Source: DATHGT01 sp035317605
GTDB taxonomy: Bacteria; Methylomirabilota; Methylomirabilia; Rokubacteriales; CSP1-6
Length of the DNA stretch: 44,199 nucleotides
Direction of reading: 5' to 3'
NCBI GenBank assembly: GCA_035317605.1
Contig: DATHGT010000036.1
Coordinates: forward strand, 1-44,199
Within the stretch, counting starts at the first letter, position 1; the number at the start of each line of letters is the position of its first letter. Made by a program: the position numbers and the translations under genes. This document shows, piece after piece, positions 38,050 to 44,199 of this stretch. The notes beneath the pieces are model-generated. The model was not told the DNA's origin and searched no databases. It was given only the letters and a program-made list of their open reading frames with translations.

Positions 38050-38058
38050 TGTTAGACT
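38050..38058 (+). promoter_or_regulatory. Extended -10 promoter of the GAF-protein gene
   Basis: TGTTAGACT is an extended -10 (TGn plus TAGACT). No -35 is evident. The start near 38065 would leave only a very short leader containing GGAGGT at 38066-38071. Confidence 0.4.
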
Positions 38059-38077
38059 GCGACGTGGAGGTCGGATC

Positions 38078-40507
38078 ATGCAGAAGGCAGCCGGTGCGCC
38101 AGAGGTCACCCGGATCATCGACACCAGCCGCGTGGCCTTCCCGCTTCGCTGGGAGCTGAGCCTCGCCCCCCTGGTGCGGTTCTGGACCGAAAGGTTCGCC
38201 GGGGACCAGGGGCCGACCCGTGCGCTGCTGGGACACATCAAGGGCGAGATCGAGAGGTACCCGGAGCTGACCGGGGCGATCTCCGATTGCGGCACCCTCT
38301 CCGACTGCGGGGTCCTCGGCACCCACCGCGACCTGCTCGACCTCCTGATGGCGGTGGTGTTCGCCCCGGCGGCCTTCGAGCTCGAGTACGCGGCGGCCCT
38401 CGTGCCCTTCCAGCTCCGCAGCTTCTACGCCACCGATCCGGCGCGCCGCTTCCTGCTGGACGACGAGGGCTATCTCAAGGGGCGCGTCAACCTCGACGGG
38501 AACGTGATCGACGCGGCCCGGATCTTCACCGCGTACAAGCTCATCCTCCAGCGCATCTACAAGCTCGACGTGGAGGCGGAGCTGCCAATCATCATCACGG
38601 TGCCCGATCCCGACACTGGCCTCGACCGCCACTTCAAGGCGGCGTTCGACTACCGGTTCATCGACGTCGTCCCGGTCGGTGAGCCGCCGGCCCTGTCCGA
38701 CGACGCGCTCCGCGGCATGCGGGCCACCCTGCTCGACCAGGAGCAGCTGCTCGCCACCCTGCCGCCCGACAAGTTCCTGTTCCGGGGCTTCGCGCTCTTC
38801 CGCGCGGCCGACGTGACCGAGCAGGAAGTGCTGTCCTCGATCAAGCGCGACCTCATCGATCGCGAGTCGATCGTGTCCACCGCGAAGTTCCAGAAGCTGC
38901 AAACGAAGGTGCGCACGCTGCTGCGCCGGCCCGAGGTGAACCTCGGGCTGGCCGCCCTCGCCGGCGACGAGGTGCTCTTCATCAACTACGGCGCGGACAA
39001 GAAGCTCAACTGCATCTTCGCCGACTCCGCGCACCGCAAGACGTCCGAGTTCGCGGGCACCATCTACGAGCGCGCCGTGCGCGAGCGCGTGCCGGTGTTC
39101 ATCGACGACCTGGCCGTCAAGCCCGACCGCATGCCGATCGAAGACGAATCGCTCCAGGCGGGCATCCGGAACATCGTGGTCGCGCCGTTGATCTACCAGG
39201 ACACGGTCATCGGCACGCTCGGCTTGAAGTCGCCGAACGTAGGGGACGTCGACAGCGGGCATCTGCCGCTTCTCGGGGAAGTGTTGCCGCTGTTCGCGAT
39301 GGCCGTGCAGCGCAGCGTGGAGGAGCTGGACAACCGCATCCAGGCCTTCATCAAGGCCAAGGCCACCGCCATCCACCCCTCGGTGGACTGGCGCTTCCGC
39401 CAGGCCGCGCTGCGCACGATGGATCGGCGGCGCGCGGGCGGGCTCGACGTCCACCTCGACATGGAGCCGATCGTCTTCTCCGACGTGTATCCGCTCTACG
39501 CGCTGTCGGACATCCGCAGCTCCTCGACGCTCCGCGCCGAGGCGATCCAGGCGGACCTTCGATCGCAGCTGCAGATCGCGCACGACGTGGTCCAGGCGGC
39601 CCACGCGGCCAAGGCACTCCCCGCCCTGCACGAGCTGATCTATCGCATCGGCCAGTACCGGACGGCGATCGAGGGTGGGCTCAACACCGGCGACGAGGTC
39701 GGGGTGATCGCGTTCCTGCGCAAGGAAGTCGAGGCGCTCTTCGGTCACCTCGAGACGTTCGGGCCGACGGTGCGCGACCGGGTCGAGGCCTACCGCGCGG
39801 CGCTCGATTCGCGGATCGGCGTGGTCTACGTCGAGCGCCGTCGCTTCGAGGAGAGCGTGGCCCAGCTCAGCGACGCGCTGTCCGCCTACATCGACCTCGA
39901 AGAGGGCGCGGCCCAGGAGATGTACCCGCACTACTTCGAGAAGCAGCAGACCGACGGCGTCGACTACCAGATCTACGTCGGCGCGTCGTTGAAGGAAGAC
40001 GGCGCCTGGGACCCGATCTATCTCAAGAATCTCCGGATCTGGCAGCTCATGGTCACCTGCGGCGCGGCCCGGCGCGCCCACCAGCTGCGCGACACGTTGC
40101 CGCTGCCGCTGGAGACCACGCACCTGATCCTGCTCCAGCACACGCCGCTCTCGATCCGCTTCCGCTTCGACGAGAAGCGCTTCGACGTCGACGGCGCCTA
40201 CGACATCCGCTACGCGATCGTCAAGAAGCGCATCGACAAGGCGCTGATCAACAACACCACCGAGCGCTTGACGCAACCCGGAAAGATCGCGATCGTCTAC
40301 TCACAGCCGTCAGAAGCGCAGGAGTACCGGCGGTACCTGGACTACCTGCAGTCACTCGGCTATCTCAAGCCCGGCATCGAGGACGTCGAGCTGGAAGAGC
40401 TCCAGGGCGTCCACGGCCTCCGCGCGCTCCGCGTGGCCGTCGACCTCACGCGCCCCGAGATCGATCAGCCGCGCGCGCTGAGCGAGCTCGCCCAGCGCGC
40501 CGGCTGA
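38078..40507 (+). CDS. Large GAF-domain protein of unknown function
   Basis: An 809-residue soluble protein with no signal peptide or membrane segment. The N-terminal 250 residues contain no motif I know (notable: LPIIITVPDPDTGLDRHFKA). A GAF domain lies at about 300-450 (NLGLAALAGDEVLFINYGAD, then GIRNIVVAPLIYQDTVIGTL). It is followed by a conserved-looking IHPSVDWRFRQAA block near 462-474. The last 330 residues are predicted mostly helical, with many charged residues and a C-terminal IAIVYSQPSEAQEYRRYLDY region. No kinase, cyclase or HD output domain is visible. The ATG follows GGAGGT by 6 nt. Likely a cytoplasmic sensor or scaffold. Confidence 0.65.
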   Translation: MQKAAGAPEVTRIIDTSRVAFPLRWELSLAPLVRFWTERFAGDQGPTRALLGHIKGEIERYPELTGAISDCGTLSDCGVLGTHRDLLDLLMAVVFAPAAFELEYAAALVPFQLRSFYATDPARRFLLDDEGYLKGRVNLDGNVIDAARIFTAYKLILQRIYKLDVEAELPIIITVPDPDTGLDRHFKAAFDYRFIDVVPVGEPPALSDDALRGMRATLLDQEQLLATLPPDKFLFRGFALFRAADVTEQEVLSSIKRDLIDRESIVSTAKFQKLQTKVRTLLRRPEVNLGLAALAGDEVLFINYGADKKLNCIFADSAHRKTSEFAGTIYERAVRERVPVFIDDLAVKPDRMPIEDESLQAGIRNIVVAPLIYQDTVIGTLGLKSPNVGDVDSGHLPLLGEVLPLFAMAVQRSVEELDNRIQAFIKAKATAIHPSVDWRFRQAALRTMDRRRAGGLDVHLDMEPIVFSDVYPLYALSDIRSSSTLRAEAIQADLRSQLQIAHDVVQAAHAAKALPALHELIYRIGQYRTAIEGGLNTGDEVGVIAFLRKEVEALFGHLETFGPTVRDRVEAYRAALDSRIGVVYVERRRFEESVAQLSDALSAYIDLEEGAAQEMYPHYFEKQQTDGVDYQIYVGASLKEDGAWDPIYLKNLRIWQLMVTCGAARRAHQLRDTLPLPLETTHLILLQHTPLSIRFRFDEKRFDVDGAYDIRYAIVKKRIDKALINNTTERLTQPGKIAIVYSQPSEAQEYRRYLDYLQSLGYLKPGIEDVELEELQGVHGLRALRVAVDLTRPEIDQPRALSELAQRAG

Positions 40508-40571
40508 CCCCCGAAGTCGCGGCACCTCGTCTTCCGAGTCAGCGGCCAGGCGGAAGGTACCGCCCGAGCCG

Positions 40572-40580
40572 TGATAGTCT
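40572..40580 (+). promoter_or_regulatory. Extended -10 promoter of the lactonase pair
   Basis: TGATAGTCT (TGn plus TAGTCT) lies in the 114-nt gap after the GAF gene. A start near 40587 gives a leader of about 35 nt that includes GAGGAGGACGCG before the ATG. Confidence 0.4.
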
Positions 40581-40621
40581 CGCGCCACCGATCAGGCGGC
40601 GGTGGCCGCGAGGAGGACGCG

Positions 40622-41575
40622 ATGAGCACTCGGTTCTGGAGCCGGCGCGAGGTGCTGACGGTCGTTTCCTCAGCGGTGCTGGTCGCGGCCCAGGCGCGTT
40701 CCGCGGCCGCCCAGGCGGTCAAGTGGTCGGCGGGTACCGCGGCGCCGAAGTTGAAGGCGCCGGCCAACGCGACCGACTGCCACCACCACATCTACGACGC
40801 GAAGTACCCGGTCGATCCCAAGGCCACGCTGCGCCCGGGCGACGCGCTGGTGGAGGACTATCGCGCGTTCCAGAAGCGCATCGGGACGACACGCAACGTG
40901 CTCGTGCAGCCTTCGACGTACGGCACCGACAACCGGTGCCATCTCGATGCGCTGGCGGCGTTCGGGCCGACGGCCCGCATGGTCGCGGTGGTCAACGACA
41001 GCGTGTCGACCGAGGAGCTCAAGCGCATGCACGCGCTCGGCGTGCGGGGCATCCGCTTCAATCTGGCGCAGGTGGGCGCCACGACTGCCGAGATGATCGA
41101 GCCGCTGTCGAAGCGGGTCAATGACCTCGGCTGGCACATCCAGATCAACGCGCCGGCCGCCAAGATCATGGAGATCATGCCGATCCTCGAGCGCGCGGCC
41201 TCGCCGATCGTCTTCGATCACCTCGCGCACATTCCGCAGCCCGACGGGGTCAACCATCCGCTCTACGCCAGGGTCCGGGCGCTCATGGACAAGGGCCGGA
41301 CGTGGGTCAAGCTGTCCGGCGCTTACGCGGACACCAAGGTGGGGCCGCCGACCTATGCGGACTCCAGCGCGGTCGCCCGCGCGTACGCGAAGGCGGCGCC
41401 CGAGCGATGCGTGTGGGGCAGCGACTGGCCGCACCCCAGCGAGCAGCGCAAAGAGTTGCCGGATGACGCCGTGCTCTTCGACCTGCTCTCCGACTGGGTG
41501 CCCGACGAGAAAGCGCGCCATCGGGTCCTCGTAGAGAATCCGTCGATTCTCTACGATTTTCCGAAAGGCGCGTGA
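40622..41575 (+). CDS. Exported amidohydrolase-2 protein, 2-pyrone-4,6-dicarboxylate lactonase-like
   Basis: A 317-residue TIM-barrel hydrolase with a twin-arginine-type signal (SRREVLTVVSSAVLVAAQ, cleavage near AAAQA). The barrel opens with NATDCHHHIYDAKYPV, which resembles the LigI-type lactonase start. VFDHLAHIPQPDG, VKLSGAYAD and WGSDWPHPSEQ supply His and Asp residues as in LigI. LigI itself is cytoplasmic, so an exported form is notable. The ATG follows GAGGAGGACGCG. A second exported lactonase-type gene starts 17 nt after its stop, implying a shared periplasmic pathway. Confidence 0.8.
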   Translation: MSTRFWSRREVLTVVSSAVLVAAQARSAAAQAVKWSAGTAAPKLKAPANATDCHHHIYDAKYPVDPKATLRPGDALVEDYRAFQKRIGTTRNVLVQPSTYGTDNRCHLDALAAFGPTARMVAVVNDSVSTEELKRMHALGVRGIRFNLAQVGATTAEMIEPLSKRVNDLGWHIQINAPAAKIMEIMPILERAASPIVFDHLAHIPQPDGVNHPLYARVRALMDKGRTWVKLSGAYADTKVGPPTYADSSAVARAYAKAAPERCVWGSDWPHPSEQRKELPDDAVLFDLLSDWVPDEKARHRVLVENPSILYDFPKGA

Positions 41576-41592
41576 CCTTGAGGGGGAGAACG

Positions 41593-42837
41593 ATGCTCGG
41601 ACGCAGAACGTTCTTGTCGCTCGTGGCCGGTAGTTTTGCCGTACCCCAACTTGCCGCCGCACAACAGGCGTCTCGCAAGGTTGCGCTCTACGCCAACGTG
41701 GGGGCCGACCTCACTCACTACGATGTGGACGTGGCGGGCCAAGCGCTGATCAAGCAGGCCACGGTCACGCTGCCCGCGGGCGTGCAGTACGCATGGCCGC
41801 ACGCGTCGCGACGCTACCTGTACGTCGCGACCAGTAGCAGCGCTTCGGGGTACGGGCCGGCCGGGACCGAGCATCACGTCACCGCGTTTCGTATCGACCC
41901 GGCGAGCGGCGCGCTCACGCGGCACGGCGAGCCGATCCGGCTGCCCACGCGCCCGATCCACATGACCACGGACATTCCCTCGGAGAACATCCTGGTCGCG
42001 TTCAACAATCCGAGCGCGCTGCGTGTCTATCGCATCAACAAGGACTTCACGCCGGGCGAAGAGGTGAAACAGCCGGGCGCCATCGCCGCCGGGATCTTCG
42101 CGCACCAGGTGCGCGTGACCCCCGACAACCGGCAGGCCGTCCTGGTGACCCGCGGCAACGAAGTAACACCCACCAAGGCGGAAGATCCGGGCGCGCTGAA
42201 GGTCTTCGACTACAAGAACGGCGTGCTGACCAACGCCGTGTCCATCGCCCCCAACGGCGGCCGAGAGTTCGGGCCGCGGCATCTGGATTTCCATCCGACC
42301 AAACCCTGGATGTACGTGTCGATCGAGACACAGAACAAGATGTACACCTACAAGATGGACGGCGGTCGGATCCATCCGGAGATCGCGTTCCGCGCGGAGA
42401 CTCTGGCCGAGCCGAACAACATCCGGTCGCGTCAGGCGGCGGGCACGGTGCACGTGCATCCCAACGGCCGCTTCCTGTACGGGGCGAATCGCGCCCAGGA
42501 CACGATCGACGTCGGCGGCAAGAAGGTGTTCAAGGGCGGCGAAAACGGCATCGCCGTGTATTCGATCAACCAGTCCACCGGCGAGCCCACGCTCATTCAG
42601 AACGTCGAAACTCGCGCGATCCATCCGCGCACGTTTCACATCGACCCCAGCGGCCGCCTGCTAGTCGCCCAGCACAATCTGCCGGTGAATGTCAGAGACG
42701 GCGACGCGATACGGACGCTGCCCGCCGGCCTGTCCGTGCTGAGCATCGGCGACGACGGCAAACTCACGTTCGTGCGCAAGTACGACGTCGAGGTCGGCGA
42801 CAAGCTCATGTTCTGGATGGGCATGGTGTCGCTGTAA
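41593..42837 (+). CDS. Exported seven-bladed beta-propeller lactonase
   Basis: A 414-residue protein of the 6-phosphogluconolactonase/muconate-cycloisomerase-like propeller family. The twin-arginine signal is LGRRTFLSLVAGSFAVPQLA. Blades show the characteristic repeats: HVTAFRIDPASGALTRHGEP, ALRVYRINKDF, ALKVFDYKNGVL, RHLDFHPTKPWMYVSIE, TVHVHPNGRFLYGANR and RTFHIDPSGRLLVAQH. His and Arg/Asn residues in these blades form the lactone site in relatives. The ATG follows GGGGGAG. Operon with the preceding amidohydrolase. The substrate is unknown, perhaps a sugar or aromatic-derived lactone. Confidence 0.85.
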   Translation: MLGRRTFLSLVAGSFAVPQLAAAQQASRKVALYANVGADLTHYDVDVAGQALIKQATVTLPAGVQYAWPHASRRYLYVATSSSASGYGPAGTEHHVTAFRIDPASGALTRHGEPIRLPTRPIHMTTDIPSENILVAFNNPSALRVYRINKDFTPGEEVKQPGAIAAGIFAHQVRVTPDNRQAVLVTRGNEVTPTKAEDPGALKVFDYKNGVLTNAVSIAPNGGREFGPRHLDFHPTKPWMYVSIETQNKMYTYKMDGGRIHPEIAFRAETLAEPNNIRSRQAAGTVHVHPNGRFLYGANRAQDTIDVGGKKVFKGGENGIAVYSINQSTGEPTLIQNVETRAIHPRTFHIDPSGRLLVAQHNLPVNVRDGDAIRTLPAGLSVLSIGDDGKLTFVRKYDVEVGDKLMFWMGMVSL

Positions 42838-42872
42838 GCTGCGGTCACGCGCGTCCAGAAGGCGGCCGTCGC

Positions 42873-42889
42873 GCGGTCAATGGGACCGC
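42873..42889. terminator. Candidate bidirectional hairpin between convergent genes
   Basis: GCGGTC-AATGG-GACCGC forms a 6-bp perfect stem with a 5-nt loop in the 66-nt space between the lactonase and the thiolase, which converge. There is no U tract, so intrinsic termination is uncertain. Confidence 0.35.
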
Positions 42890-42903
42890 TCGTGCTAAGT
42901 TGA

Positions 42904-44100
42904 TCAGCTGCGCTCTGATCCCACCACGCTGACGAAGCTCACGCACTCGCCGGGGGCGCCGCCGAGGTTGTGGGTGAGCGCGAGGTTGCGGCCGCGGGAG
43001 ACCGACGCGATCTGACGCTTGCCGGCCTCGCCGCGGAGCTGGAGCCAGCACTCGAAGAGCATGCGCAGGCCGGAGGCGCCGATGGGGTGGCCGAAGGACT
43101 TCAGGCCGCCGTCGGGGTTCACGGCCAGCTCGCCGTCGAGATCGAACGCGCCGGACAGCACTTCCTTCCAACCGGTGCCGCGGGCCGCGAAGCCGAGGTC
43201 TTCCATCAGCACCAGCTCGGTCGGGGTGAAGCAGTCGTGGACCTCGGCCATCGCCAGCTCCTGGCGCGGGTCCTTGATGCCGGCCTGAGCGTAGGCGTCG
43301 GCGGCGGACGCGACGACCTCGGGGAACGTCGTGTAGTCGTAGTCGGGATCCATCGGCCCCGCGCCGGGGCCGGCGACGAACGACAGCGCCTTCACCCACA
43401 GCGGACGGTCGGTGTACCGGTGAGCGTCCTCGGCGCGCACGATGATCGCCGCCGCGCTGCCGTCGGACACGCCGGAGCAGTCGAAGATCCCGAGCGCGCC
43501 GGCGACCAGCGGCGAGCACGCGATGGTCTCCTTCGGCACTTCCTTGCGGAACTGGGCGCGCGGGTTGAGCGCGCCGTTCTTGTGGTTCTTCCAGGCGATG
43601 CGGGTCATGACTTCCTTCAGCTGCTCGTCGGAGACCCCGAACTTCTTGGCGTACGACGGCGCGAGCAGGCTGAACGTGGCGGGCGCGGTCAGCGGCACCG
43701 CGGTGCCGTCGCCGACCCCGCGCGAGCCCGGAAGCCCGGAGACGCCGGAGTCCTTCAACTTCTCGACCCCGATGGCCATGGCGACGTCGTAGGCGCCGCA
43801 CGCCACCGCGTAGCAGGCGTTGCGGAACGCCTCCGAGCCGGTCGCGCAGAAGTTCTCGACGCGCGTCACCGGCTTGTAATCGAGCTTGAGCGGACGGCTG
43901 AGGGTGAGCCCGCTGTTGCCGGAGAAGAGCGTGCCGAGCCAGAACGCGTCGACGTCGCGGATGGTGATCCCCGCGGAGGCGACCGCGTCCTTGGCGGCGT
44001 CGATCAAGAGGTCGTTGGCGCCCTTGTCCCACCGCTCGCCGAACGGCGTGCACCCCATCCCCACGATCGCCACCCGATCCCGGATCCCGTTGCTCGCCAT
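42904..44100 (-). CDS. SCP-x/acetyl-CoA acetyltransferase-type thiolase
   Basis: A 398-residue thiolase of the SCP-x group, which acts on branched or bulky acyl-CoAs and is not a classical FadA. The nucleophile is Cys85 in RVENFCATGSEAFRNA. The second Cys and His lie in EVHDCFTPTE (His288, Cys290) and GHPIGASG holds His338, the usual SCP-x catalytic set. The ATG follows GGGGAGG. It stands 12 nt after the stop of an upstream gene on the same strand. Typically SCP-x thiolases act with an OB-fold DUF35 partner, which would have to lie outside this window or be the truncated neighbour. Confidence 0.9.
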   Translation of the reverse strand: MASNGIRDRVAIVGMGCTPFGERWDKGANDLLIDAAKDAVASAGITIRDVDAFWLGTLFSGNSGLTLSRPLKLDYKPVTRVENFCATGSEAFRNACYAVACGAYDVAMAIGVEKLKDSGVSGLPGSRGVGDGTAVPLTAPATFSLLAPSYAKKFGVSDEQLKEVMTRIAWKNHKNGALNPRAQFRKEVPKETIACSPLVAGALGIFDCSGVSDGSAAAIIVRAEDAHRYTDRPLWVKALSFVAGPGAGPMDPDYDYTTFPEVVASAADAYAQAGIKDPRQELAMAEVHDCFTPTELVLMEDLGFAARGTGWKEVLSGAFDLDGELAVNPDGGLKSFGHPIGASGLRMLFECWLQLRGEAGKRQIASVSRGRNLALTHNLGGAPGECVSFVSVVGSERS

Positions 44101-44112
44101 CGCATCCTCCCC

Positions 44113-44199
44113 TCAACCGTCGTTGGCCACCAGCATGGTAACGGGACCGCGCGCCGTCATCAAATGGTTGATGGACGCCTCCGGCTCGAAAAACCCAGC
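44113..44199 (-). CDS. C-terminal end of an upstream gene, unidentified
   Basis: Twenty-eight codons and a TGA at the window edge, in the same operon as the thiolase. The visible tail includes EPEASINHLMTARGPVTMLV and ends in NDG. I do not recognise the family from this length. Being open to the edge and followed by a ribosome site for the thiolase, it is probably a real gene end. Confidence 0.55.
   Translation of the reverse strand, partial: AGFFEPEASINHLMTARGPVTMLVANDG

Noticed and set aside
37973..40276. A 767-codon frame antisense to the GAF protein
   Set aside because: Composition (His, Val, Glu, Arg) is that of a reverse-strand shadow; no motif, no ribosome site, and it overlaps the tctC promoter.
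1..44199. CRISPR arrays, IS elements, prophage, tRNA or rRNA genes
   Set aside because: No regular spacer-repeat series, transposase or integrase motif, cloverleaf or conserved rRNA stretch was seen on either strand by reading. A dedicated scan could still find a tRNA missed by eye.

Overview
The window is about 44 kb of dense, very GC-rich chromosomal DNA from a free-living bacterium. The gene content (tripartite tricarboxylate transporter, orphan CoxL-type molybdoenzyme, several amidohydrolases, AtuA/DUF4387 pair, System I cytochrome c maturation) and the frequent GTG starts and 4-nt gene overlaps fit an uncultivated soil/subsurface lineage such as Rokubacteria/Methylomirabilota. That placement is inference; no rRNA or tRNA gene lies in the window. 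No phage, IS element or CRISPR array was seen.

Region 1 (1-5731, minus strand) is a fatty-acid/phospholipid operon: yceD-rpmF-plsX-fabH-fabD-fabG-acpP-fabF, with fabF cut by the window edge. It has a near-consensus promoter (TTGACT-N17-TATACT). Two tandem 54-nt units separate fabH from fabD, and a diverged copy separates fabG from acpP. A divergent promoter drives htpX. Region 2 (5737-8610) holds htpX, a 49-aa unknown protein, a universal stress protein and a membrane-anchored SGNH-like protein.

Region 3 (8621-11566) holds an AtuA-family/DUF4387 pair, an Asp-box propeller protein and the remnant of a LuxR-type HTH. Region 4 (11580-22099) is System I cytochrome c biogenesis: ccmABCDEF-ccmG, then ccmH-ccmI about 4 kb further on. 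Between the two blocks lie a tandem pair of paralogous small secreted proteins, an HtrA protease, a PGPGW membrane protein and fdhE. CcmG carries an unusual Cys-X3-Cys active site.

Region 5 (22100-28145) has an MntR/DtxR-type regulator, then ligA coupled to a kelch lipoprotein and a TPR protein, an RraA-like protein, a GNAT and a DinB-like protein. Region 6 (28333-29064) is a DUF433-type antitoxin followed by a visibly broken DUF5615-type toxin. Region 7 (29061-37999) holds an amidohydrolase and a GNAT on the plus strand. Facing them is a six-gene minus-strand operon, tctC-tctB-tctA-coxL-like-amidohydrolase-Rieske, probably a catabolic unit that imports and oxidises an unknown organic acid. 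Region 8 (38050-44199) has an 809-aa GAF protein of unknown role, two Tat-exported lactonase-type enzymes, and an SCP-x thiolase with the tail of its upstream partner.

The strongest unexplained signals are the tandem Shine-Dalgarno/hairpin/ATG units in the fab operon, a recurring leaderless layout with a TAGnCT-like -10 box 6-8 nt before the start codon, the dead toxin of the TA pair, the CX3C CcmG, and the orphan CoxL sharing an operon with a Rieske ferredoxin but no FAD or 2Fe-2S subunit.
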